Below, in pieces: positions 1 to 6,311 of a stretch of 36,989 bases of DNA (position 1 is the first letter of the stretch; every line of letters begins with the position of its first letter). The DNA is taken from NCBI GenBank assembly GCA_902514695.1, contig CABXRR010000007.1, positions 1-36,989 on the forward strand. Reading direction: 5' to 3'. The translations under genes were made by a program, and so were the position numbers. This stretch comes from an uncultured Pelagibacteraceae bacterium. GTDB taxonomy: Bacteria; Pseudomonadota; Alphaproteobacteria; Pelagibacterales; Pelagibacteraceae. The notes below the pieces were generated by a model. That model was not told the DNA's origin. It made no database searches and worked only from the letters and a program-made list of their open reading frames with translations.

Positions 1-2
1 AG

Positions 3-71
3 AAAAATGAACTTAAAAGAAAACTAGGTATAAAATCATATATAAAAGTAGTTTCATACATATTCTTTTGA
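3..71 (+). CDS. possible 3' end of a truncated gene (window edge)
   Basis: An open frame enters from the left edge and ends at TGA (69-71), giving about 22 residues that are lysine-rich and end in a hydrophobic, aromatic tail. Nothing in so short a piece identifies a family. It could be the C-terminus of a gene lying upstream of the methyltransferase, or chance. The following stretch (72-249) is extremely AT-rich. It holds no gene I can support, only weak promoter-like hexamers (TTGATA near 199, TATAGT near 219) with a poor 14-nt spacer. Confidence 0.25.
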   Translation, partial: KNELKRKLGIKSYIKVVSYIFF

Positions 72-249
72 ATTAATGTGGAAAATTATTGAAAGATTTG
101 TTTTTTAACATAACAATTATTACCATATATCATTATTTTTATTTATTTTACTTATGCTATTTATTTAATCTATTATAAATTAAAATTGGTTAATTATCTT
201 GATATATACTTTAAAAAATATAGTAAAATAGTGTTGAATTCTTATTATT

Positions 250-936
250 ATGAGTACATCGCATAAAAAAATTTACTCAAATCTTCATTCTAATTTTTTT
301 GATAAAATTGTTTTAAAAAAAAGATTTGAAATAATAAGTGTTATCAAAAAATTCTTAAAGGATGAAAAAATTGAAAATGTTTTGGACGTTGGCTCAACTT
401 ATGATGATATCAATCCCTCAAGTAATTATGTAATTAAAAATTTAGGTGAATACAAAGAATACAAATCTATATCAGATCAAAAAATAGAAACTGATTTTTT
501 TAAAAAGAAATTAAAAAAATCGATTACAGAAGAATTTCTAAATGATGAAATAACAAATTTTAAATGTGACTTAGTAATTTCCAATGCAACAATTGAACAT
601 GTCGGCAGTATAGAAAATCAAATTAAAATGTGTGAAAATATTATTAAATTGAGCAAGAAGTATTTTATAATTAATACACCTAACAGATTTCATCCAATTG
701 AATTTCATACTAAACTTCCATTCATCCACTGGTTACCAAAAAAAATTTATAGAAGTATTTTAAAGTTGATAGGTTTAAAATTTTTTGCTGATGAAAAAAA
801 CTTAAATTTATTATCAGAAAATGATCTTATTTTTATAATGAAAAAATTAAATCAAGTTGACTTTGAAATTAAAAAAATAAATTTCCTTTTTTTTAAATCA
901 AATCTGATTTTAATAGGTAAAAAAAAAAATTGGTAG
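250..936 (+). CDS. class I SAM-dependent methyltransferase
   Basis: Predicted cytoplasmic methyltransferase of 228 residues. Glycine motif I is seen as VLDVGS (residues 44-49), and the motif-IV region reads CDLVISNATIEHV (about 106-118), the D-L-V-x-x-N-x-x-x-E-H pattern of Methyltransf_11/23-like enzymes. Motif I is slightly degenerate (only one Gly), so substrate and even activity are uncertain. Proteins of this kind are common among surface polysaccharide genes in variable regions of SAR11-like genomes, so a glycan or lipid substrate is a guess from context. The last codons (Asn-Trp-stop, 928-936) lie inside the tRNA-Leu-derived repeat at 927-953. The present C-terminus was therefore set by that repeat and the gene may be truncated. 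Confidence 0.7.
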   Translation: MSTSHKKIYSNLHSNFFDKIVLKKRFEIISVIKKFLKDEKIENVLDVGSTYDDINPSSNYVIKNLGEYKEYKSISDQKIETDFFKKKLKKSITEEFLNDEITNFKCDLVISNATIEHVGSIENQIKMCENIIKLSKKYFIINTPNRFHPIEFHTKLPFIHWLPKKIYRSILKLIGLKFFADEKNLNLLSENDLIFIMKKLNQVDFEIKKINFLFFKSNLILIGKKKNW

Positions 937-953
937 ACACAAAGGACTTAAAA
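927..953 (+). repeat. att-like core, partial copy of tRNA-Leu(UAA) (left copy)
   Basis: These 27 bases are identical to bases 2544-2570 inside the intact tRNA-Leu(UAA), covering the D-arm through the anticodon loop. Both copies have the same orientation and are 1617 bp apart. The 5' part of the tRNA (GCCCTCGTGGTG) is absent here; the methyltransferase reading frame comes in instead. Immediately downstream, GCCGAGGG (954-961) also matches the 3' end of the same tRNA (2605-2612), so this site reads like a tRNA missing its 5' end and its anticodon-3'/variable/T-arm part. Duplications of tRNA segments are the classic footprint of tyrosine-recombinase integration; that reading is inference. Confidence 0.8.
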
Positions 954-976
954 GCCGAGGGATTCACAAGTGAGTC

Positions 977-1006
977 AGTCCATAGTAGTCCAAGGTAGTC
1001 TAAACA
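977..1006 (+). repeat. three short direct repeats of 10-bp period (arm-site-like)
   Basis: The tetramer AGTC recurs at 977, 987 and 997 with an exact 10-bp step; the first two units share AGTCCA and the third reads AGTCTA. Helically phased short direct repeats 24-50 bp from an att core resemble the arm-type binding sites of phage integrases. The identity of the binding protein is inference. No gene overlaps this stretch. Confidence 0.45.
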
Positions 1007-1078
1007 TCCTATAAAATCTCATAACTTTAATTTAATCTTCTACTAATGTTAGATAATAAGGCTTAATTAATTTGCTTA

Positions 1079-1109
1079 AACAGGAGCAGGACAGGAGCAT
1101 AGAGAGATA
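1079..1109 (+). repeat. 31-bp direct repeat flanking protease gene (left copy)
   Basis: Matches 2428-2458 at 28 of 31 positions in the same orientation. Each copy contains CAGGAGCA twice with an 11-bp step (here at 1081 and 1092). It sits 19 bp upstream of the protease start codon, so it would also lie in or near its promoter or 5' leader. The element is clearly more G/C-rich than its surroundings. Confidence 0.85.
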
Positions 1110-1128
1110 GTATAGTGATGTAGATATT

Positions 1129-2406
1129 ATGAAAAAGATTTTAGGGATCGTAGTTCTTAGTTTGTTGTGGTGCAATGTTGCTTTTTCAGCAAAATTACCA
1201 GGCGAAATTTTTGAGATGAAAAATTGTGCCACAAGTCAAGCATCTTGGAGAACAAATATAAGTGTCGATACAAATAATCTTAAAGCAAATTTTAAAGACT
1301 CAACTGGTACAGGAGGAATTATTAATACTTCATTTCAAATTAATGAATGGTCAATAGCCGATCATAACGATGGCAATAATTCTATTAACACTTATCCATT
1401 AGAAGCAAAAAATGTTATCGATCCAACTTCTAAAGATAAATGGTGGCGGATTGCTATTGAAAACTCTAAAGCATATTTAAAAATATCAGCTCCTAGTAAT
1501 CAATTTGAACTAACGTTTGCATTAAAGGCACCATATGAAAAGAAGAGAATGAAAGCATTTAAAAAAACATTTGGAACGACTTATTATGCAGATATTATAT
1601 TTAATTGCACAAGTTTATTAGTATTAAAAGAACATAGTGATAATAAAAACAAACCCAAGATTGCCGAAAAACCAGAAAAGAAAAAAAAGAAACAAACTGA
1701 ACAAAAAAATGATGATGAAAAAATATATTCAGTTGGATCAGGTACTGGTTTCTTTATTAATCGTTCAGGTCATATCGTAAGCAATAACCATGTAATTGAC
1801 TCATGTAATGCTGTAAAACTTCATTATAAGGGCAAAGTGACACCCGTTACTATTCTTGCAACTGATCGATCTAATGATCTTTCTTTAATGAAAGTAGATA
1901 CTAAACCAGATGATGTATTTCCGGTTGCTATTGATGATGCAAATTTATTAGATGATATTTTTGTAGCTGGATTTCCATTTGGAAAAGATGTCAGTTCATC
2001 TGTTAAAGTTACCAAAGGAGTTGTAAGCGCACTTACAGGAGTTGCAAATAACTACTCTAATATTCAAATCGATGCTGCACTACAACCAGGAAATAGTGGT
2101 GGTCCAATAATAAATAAAGAAGGCAATGTAGTAGGTGTAGCCGTTGCAAAATTGGACTATAAAATAATACTAAAAAATTATGATACTATTCCAGAAGGAA
2201 CAAATTTTGGAATTAAATCATCAACAGTACAACAATTTATTAAAGCAAATAATGTTAAATCAATTCAACCAAACAGAAGAGAAATGTCTACAAAAGATAT
2301 TGGAGCGAAAATACAAAAAGCAACAGTGTATTTGGATTGTTTCATGACTGCTCAGCGATATGAACAGCTTAAAACAAAAAAAGTTATGTATGAAAATATT
2401 GAATAA
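1129..2406 (+). CDS. secreted trypsin-like (S1/DegP-type) serine protease without PDZ domain
   Basis: A 425-residue protein with an N-terminal signal peptide (lysines, hydrophobic run, AFSA near residue 21), hence periplasmic or exported. Residues about 22-165 form an unrecognised domain containing several aromatics and Cys pairs. A Lys/Glu-rich linker (about 170-200) leads to a trypsin-like domain. The full triad is visible: His221 in SNNHVID, Asp250 in SNDLSL, Ser323 in GNSGGP. DegP/DegQ relatives normally carry one or two C-terminal PDZ domains; here only about 40 residues with no PDZ motif follow the protease fold. The gene stands alone between two 31-bp direct repeats, inside a tRNA-Leu att-like duplication, which suggests mobile cargo. 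Substrate unknown; digestion of envelope or foreign proteins and a defence role are both only possibilities. Confidence 0.8.
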   Translation: MKKILGIVVLSLLWCNVAFSAKLPGEIFEMKNCATSQASWRTNISVDTNNLKANFKDSTGTGGIINTSFQINEWSIADHNDGNNSINTYPLEAKNVIDPTSKDKWWRIAIENSKAYLKISAPSNQFELTFALKAPYEKKRMKAFKKTFGTTYYADIIFNCTSLLVLKEHSDNKNKPKIAEKPEKKKKKQTEQKNDDEKIYSVGSGTGFFINRSGHIVSNNHVIDSCNAVKLHYKGKVTPVTILATDRSNDLSLMKVDTKPDDVFPVAIDDANLLDDIFVAGFPFGKDVSSSVKVTKGVVSALTGVANNYSNIQIDAALQPGNSGGPIINKEGNVVGVAVAKLDYKIILKNYDTIPEGTNFGIKSSTVQQFIKANNVKSIQPNRREMSTKDIGAKIQKATVYLDCFMTAQRYEQLKTKKVMYENIE

Positions 2407-2427
2407 TTTTATAGGATATTATTGGAC

Positions 2428-2458
2428 AACAGGAGCAAAACAGGAGCATAGCGAGATA
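2428..2458 (+). repeat. 31-bp direct repeat flanking protease gene (right copy)
   Basis: Right partner of 1079-1109 (28/31 identical), beginning 22 bp after the protease stop codon. CAGGAGCA occurs at 2430 and 2441, again with an 11-bp step. It lies 85 bp from the tRNA-Leu core copy, a spacing compatible with an integrase arm site, though this is inference. Confidence 0.85.
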
Positions 2459-2531
2459 AATTAAAAAAAATTTACTTATTCATCTTGTTCAATTATAAAT
2501 ATTAGCATAAATACTCATGAAATTCACAAAT

Positions 2532-2617
2532 GCCCTCGTGGTGAAATTGGTAGACACAAAGGACTTAAAATCCTTGCCGCTTGCGGAGTGCCAGTTCGAG
2601 TCTGGCCGAGGGCACCA
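2532..2617 (+). tRNA. tRNA-Leu(UAA)
   Basis: Acceptor stem GCCCTCG (2532-2538) pairs with CGAGGGC (2607-2613), followed by discriminator A and an encoded CCA. The anticodon stem AAGGA/TCCTT encloses loop CTTAAAA with anticodon TAA. The long variable arm and the T-loop sequence GTTCGAG fit a type II leucine tRNA. It reads UUA/UUG, the likely dominant leucine codons in this AT-rich genome. Bases 2544-2570 are duplicated at 927-953, marking this gene as a likely integration site. A possible but weak promoter (TTGTTC at 2485, TAAATA at 2508, 17-nt spacer) precedes it. nadK starts only 4 nt downstream. Confidence 0.97.
2544..2570 (+). repeat. att-like core within tRNA-Leu(UAA) (right copy)
   Basis: Exact 27-bp match to 927-953. 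It spans the D-arm and the 5' strand plus loop of the anticodon arm, a region known as a crossover site for a major class of tRNA-directed integrases. The intact tRNA is on this side, so any integration model must have the tRNA 5' end supplied from the left of this core. Confidence 0.8.
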
Positions 2618-2621
2618 TTAA

Positions 2622-3392
2622 ATGATTAGACCTAAAATAATTTCAGATAAAAATAGAAAATCCTCAAAGATAAAAAGCATAATATTAAAAAAAACAAAAT
2701 TTAAAGAGTTTAAAAAAAAAAATCTTACAATTGTAATAGGTGGTGACGGTTTTATGCTTCAAACACTAAAAAAAAATAAAAATTCAACCAAAATGTTTTA
2801 TGGAATTAATTCTGGAAATTATGGTTTTTTAATGAACAAATTTTCCTCAAAAAATATTATAAAAAATTTATTAAAAGCAAATTTAGTTTCAATTTCACCT
2901 TTAGAAATGATTGTTAAAAATAAAAATAATCAAATTAAAAAATTTATAGCAATAAATGAAGTTTCAGTTTTAAGGCAGAGTAGGCAGGCAGCTTTACTAT
3001 CTATAAAACAACGATCAAAACAAATAATTAAAAAGTTAGTTTCAGATGGTGTATTAGTTTCAACGCCAGCAGGCAGTACTGCTTATAACTTATCAGTACA
3101 CGGACCTATATTGAGTTTAAATTCAAAAAAATTATCTATATCTCCGATAAGCCCATTTAGACCAAGAAGATGGAAGGGCAAAATTGTAAATGATAAGTCA
3201 AAAATTATAATAAAAAATTTAAATCCCTTAAAAAGACCAATTAGTGCTGTCGCAGATAACCAAGAAGTAAGAAATGCTAAATTGATTACAATAAAAACTA
3301 ATAATAAAATTAAGTTTAATCTTTTGTATGATCAAAATAGAAGCTTACAAAAAAAAATTAAGATCGAGCAATTAAGAAAAGAAACTAATTAA
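2622..3392 (+). CDS. nadK: NAD kinase
   Basis: ATP-dependent phosphorylation of NAD to NADP in the cytoplasm. The 256-residue protein shows the GGDG motif (residues 40-43, in VIGGDGFMLQTL), the NEVSVLR segment of the NAD pocket, and the glycine/serine signature STPAGSTAYNLS followed by HGPIL. Length and the short N-terminus before GGDG match alphaproteobacterial NAD kinases. The ATG chosen is the first in frame and lies only 4 nt after the CCA of tRNA-Leu(UAA), leaving no room for a Shine-Dalgarno sequence. Expression is therefore probably from the tRNA transcript or leaderless. The 3' end overlaps the convergent gene by 8 bp. Confidence 0.93.
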   Translation: MIRPKIISDKNRKSSKIKSIILKKTKFKEFKKKNLTIVIGGDGFMLQTLKKNKNSTKMFYGINSGNYGFLMNKFSSKNIIKNLLKANLVSISPLEMIVKNKNNQIKKFIAINEVSVLRQSRQAALLSIKQRSKQIIKKLVSDGVLVSTPAGSTAYNLSVHGPILSLNSKKLSISPISPFRPRRWKGKIVNDKSKIIIKNLNPLKRPISAVADNQEVRNAKLITIKTNNKIKFNLLYDQNRSLQKKIKIEQLRKETN

Positions 3393-4158
3393 TTAAAGCT
3401 TTTACAGTTCCTAATTTTTCTATTTTTCCTATATAAAGGCCTTTACCTTTAATTGGGACAACTCCGACTGATGAACCAGTAAATACCCAAAAATCCTTAT
3501 TTAGGTTTATTCTATCCTTTTTTACTTTTTTTAATACAAATCTCAGTGAATTTAACGGATTAATATAAACAGTATTTGTATTTCCATTTACGCTTTGATT
3601 TATTTTTTTGTTAGCAATATTTGTTTTTAAATTACCAATATTTAATTTCTTATATTTTTTTACTGACCCTAAAAGAAATTTTACATTAGCACCAAAATCA
3701 CTGCACAAATCACCAAAAGAAGTAATTCCTTTTTTTCTTTGCCTATAACCAACAACTTCAATACATGGTGCCATATGAGAAATAAATCTAGATATATTTT
3801 TCATTGTTATTGATCCTTTTGATGAAAAAAAAGATTTTTTTATTTTATAGCAAACCTCTAGCTCAATCCCTAAAGTTGATCTATTAATTTTTACTTTTTT
3901 TCCACTTTTTAAAAAATTTCTCTTATAAACTGATGCATAAAATGGTTCCTTTTCTTTAAATTTTTTGATTAAAGGAATACCAGTGCCAGCAGCCTTAAAG
4001 CCAATTACTGGATATTTTATTTTACTTTCACATAATACTCTTAACTTTTGTGCCTCTTTAAGTTTTCTTGTAAATTTAGATGGGATTGGAGTAATTATTT
4101 TGTTTTTAAGAAAAGCGTCTACAAGCTTATTAGATGTTTTTTCTAATAAAGATTTCAT
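3385..4158 (-). CDS. 2-keto-4-pentenoate hydratase-like (FAH superfamily) protein
   Basis: A 257-residue protein resembling the MhpD/HpaH branch of the fumarylacetoacetate hydrolase fold. Visible hallmarks are the GIELEVCYKI segment carrying the acidic metal ligands (E-x-E), the following APCIEVV stretch, the SDFGANVKFLLG motif, and the C-terminal TGSSVG...GKGLYIG...LGTV pattern. Family members hydrate 2-hydroxydienoates in aromatic meta-cleavage pathways or act on related 2-oxo acids. No other aromatic-degradation gene is nearby, so the true substrate is unknown. It is the last gene of the minus-strand run, 4 bp after the M23 peptidase. Confidence 0.7.
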   Translation of the reverse strand: MKSLLEKTSNKLVDAFLKNKIITPIPSKFTRKLKEAQKLRVLCESKIKYPVIGFKAAGTGIPLIKKFKEKEPFYASVYKRNFLKSGKKVKINRSTLGIELEVCYKIKKSFFSSKGSITMKNISRFISHMAPCIEVVGYRQRKKGITSFGDLCSDFGANVKFLLGSVKKYKKLNIGNLKTNIANKKINQSVNGNTNTVYINPLNSLRFVLKKVKKDRINLNKDFWVFTGSSVGVVPIKGKGLYIGKIEKLGTVKALIN

Positions 4159-4162
4159 ATCA

Positions 4163-4966
4163 TTAGTTTATAACGGACATTGGATCGAGTCTAGTTTGAA
4201 ACCAATTTACTCTAAAATCCAAATGAGGTCCTGTAGATCTTCCAGTAGAACCAACTGTCCCAATGATATCTCCTTGATTAATTTTATCACCAACTGAGAC
4301 TAAGACAGTTTCCAGGTGAGAATATATTGTGGATATACCATGTCCATGATCCATAATTATTGTTCCACCAGTGTAATAAAGATCATCTTCTGCCATTGTA
4401 ACAATACCTGAACTTGAAGATTTAATCATTGTGCCTTTTTTTGCAGCAATATCTATTCCATAATGAGGCCACCTTGGTTTTCCATTTAAAATTCTTTGGC
4501 TTCCATAAACTCCACTAATAATTCCCTCAACAGGCATTATGAACTTGTCTTTAAAAAAAGACAAATCAGAATTGATTGCTCTTGCTTCACCAATTTTATT
4601 ATTTTCTTCTTTAATTCTTTTATATACAGATTCCGGAGGTGTGACCTTACTTTCTTCTAAACCATCTATTCTTTGTATATTGTATTTTCTTTTTAAAACT
4701 TTCTTTATTATTTTTTCTTTTTTACCATTTTTTATCTTGGTTATTATTAAATCAAATTTTCTATCTCTATCAATTCCAAACACAAAATATCCATCTTTAG
4801 ATACTTTAACTCTCTTCTTATCTATGGTGATTTGCGCTGATGGATCTGTTAATCCAATGATATAATGACCTTGTAAAAATTTTCCTTGAAATTCAATAGC
4901 ATTTAATTGTGATGGAAAAAAGATAATTAAAATTAAAAATAATTTATTTATTATTTTGCAGTCCAT
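4163..4966 (-). CDS. M23-family (LytM-type) metallopeptidase, exported
   Basis: A 267-residue protein with an N-terminal hydrophobic signal (about residues 8-23), so periplasmic; the family cuts or regulates cutting of peptidoglycan cross-links. The C-terminal LytM domain (about 145-267) shows His168 and Asp172 in HYGIDIA, His217 in YSHLE, and the last motif as GPHLDF (His248, Asp250). In classical M23 enzymes that last motif is HxH, the second His binding zinc; here it is Asp. Zinc binding through Asp, or a regulatory rather than catalytic role, are both possible. Residues 25-140 are a beta-rich extension with a charged helix. The start overlaps the upstream SDR gene by 16 bp, implying co-translation. 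Confidence 0.85.
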   Translation of the reverse strand: MDCKIINKLFLILIIFFPSQLNAIEFQGKFLQGHYIIGLTDPSAQITIDKKRVKVSKDGYFVFGIDRDRKFDLIITKIKNGKKEKIIKKVLKRKYNIQRIDGLEESKVTPPESVYKRIKEENNKIGEARAINSDLSFFKDKFIMPVEGIISGVYGSQRILNGKPRWPHYGIDIAAKKGTMIKSSSSGIVTMAEDDLYYTGGTIIMDHGHGISTIYSHLETVLVSVGDKINQGDIIGTVGSTGRSTGPHLDFRVNWFQTRLDPMSVIN

Positions 4967-5718
4967 CCACCATCAACCAATAAAGAAGTTCCAGTAATCA
5001 TTGAAGCTGCATCTGAAGCCAAAAAAACTACAGATGAGGCTATTTCAGACAATTCAGCAAATCTTCCAAGTGGAATATTATTAAGAGTTTCTCTTTTAAA
5101 TTTCTTATTTTTTAAGAATTTCTTAGTCATTGGTGTCACTACAAAAGTGGGACAAACAGTATTTACTCTTATGTTATACTTTGCTAAATCCAAAGACATT
5201 CCTTTTGTTAAACCTTCTAAGCCCCATTTGTTCATATTGTATACGCTTCTAATTGGACCCCCAACATGTCCCATTTGAGATGACATATTGATTATTGCAC
5301 CACCAATTTTTTTTCTGTTTTTAGACTGTATCATTTTAAGAGCACACAATTGTGCAAGATTGAAAGTTGCAACAGTATTAATTTTAACAAGATATTCCAT
5401 ATTCTTTGTTTTAACTTTTGTAAAATGTTCAGGTATATTATTTCCTGCGTTATTTATTAAAATATCAATTTTTGATTGTTTATTTATGATCTCTTTAATT
5501 TCTTTATAATTAGTAATATCGCAAATATAAGATTTGCATTTGACTTTAAATTTTTTTACCTTTTTAGATACTTCGTTAAGATCTTTTTTGGTTCGACTAA
5601 TTATAACTAAATTAGAACCTGCTTCTGCAAATGCAATAGCGCAGGCTCTACCCAATCCTTTGCCAGCACCTGTAACTACTGCAGTTTTATTTTTTAAATT
5701 ATAATTTTTTAAGAACAT
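4951..5718 (-). CDS. short-chain dehydrogenase/reductase (SDR)
   Basis: A 255-residue classical SDR. The cofactor loop TGAGKGLG is at 16-23, NNAG at 89-92, catalytic Ser147 (NMSSQ), and Tyr160/Lys164 in YNMNK. The residue after beta-2 is Arg (IISRTKK), which favours NADPH over NADH. The C-terminal GTSLLVDGG ending is typical of FabG/gluconate-dehydrogenase-like members. The substrate cannot be told from sequence. It abuts the TerC-family gene (stop and start share a base at 5718) and overlaps the M23 gene, so it is inside a tightly packed minus-strand operon. Confidence 0.85.
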   Translation of the reverse strand: MFLKNYNLKNKTAVVTGAGKGLGRACAIAFAEAGSNLVIISRTKKDLNEVSKKVKKFKVKCKSYICDITNYKEIKEIINKQSKIDILINNAGNNIPEHFTKVKTKNMEYLVKINTVATFNLAQLCALKMIQSKNRKKIGGAIINMSSQMGHVGGPIRSVYNMNKWGLEGLTKGMSLDLAKYNIRVNTVCPTFVVTPMTKKFLKNKKFKRETLNNIPLGRFAELSEIASSVVFLASDAASMITGTSLLVDGGWTAK

Positions 5719-6311
5719 TATAAAAATATTATTTTAATATCTGTGTAAATCAACTCAATAGCAACAATTAAAATTGCTAATAAACCTGCCCAAGCTATCC
5801 ATTTATATTTTTTAATCCAATTAGATATTAATGTTGCAGCTGTTGCCATTAATACGATAGATAAAATTAGTCCAAAAATTAATAAGTAATAATGATCTCC
5901 AGCTGCACCGGCAACACCCAAAACATTATCTAAACTCATTGTAAAATCTGCTAATAAAATTGTCCAAATTGCTCTTAAGAAACTTGAATTGTCTACATTT
6001 ATATTACCATCATGATCTGAGCCTTTGATAACATCAATATAAAGTTTATAGACAATATAAAGTAGAAGTAATCCGCCAAGTAATCTAAGGCCTGTAATTT
6101 GTAATAAATACGCAGTTAATAAAGTTAAGATTATTCTTAATATAACTGCACCACCGATTCCCCAAAAAATTATTTTTCTTCTTTGTTCTAATGGAAATTT
6201 AGATGCAACCATTCCAATAATAATTGCATTATCTCCTGCTAAAACAAGATCAATTAAAATGATTTGTGTTAAGATTGTTATTTGCTCTGGGGTAATTAAG
6301 TCAGCGAACAT
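5718..6311 (-). CDS. TerC/YjbE-family integral membrane protein
   Basis: A 197-residue membrane protein with about six to seven hydrophobic segments. Two copies of the TerC acidic signature are visible: DLVLAGDNAI near residue 21 and ADFTMSLDNVLGV near residue 120. Both place Asp residues inside the membrane, as expected for metal ion transport. Family members are linked to tellurium resistance by name and, in better studied cases, to manganese export or metal supply to exported enzymes. The specific ion here is not determinable. It touches both neighbours by one base, indicating one transcript with the GMC oxidoreductase upstream and the SDR downstream. Confidence 0.83.
   Translation of the reverse strand: MFADLITPEQITILTQIILIDLVLAGDNAIIIGMVASKFPLEQRRKIIFWGIGGAVILRIILTLLTAYLLQITGLRLLGGLLLLYIVYKLYIDVIKGSDHDGNINVDNSSFLRAIWTILLADFTMSLDNVLGVAGAAGDHYYLLIFGLILSIVLMATAATLISNWIKKYKWIAWAGLLAILIVAIELIYTDIKIIFL

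Noticed and set aside
937..1128. Possible RNA gene (5S rRNA or small RNA) in the gap with G/C-richer repeats
   Set aside because: No 5S-like conserved blocks or convincing extended stem structure; the repeats are better explained as att/arm-like sites.
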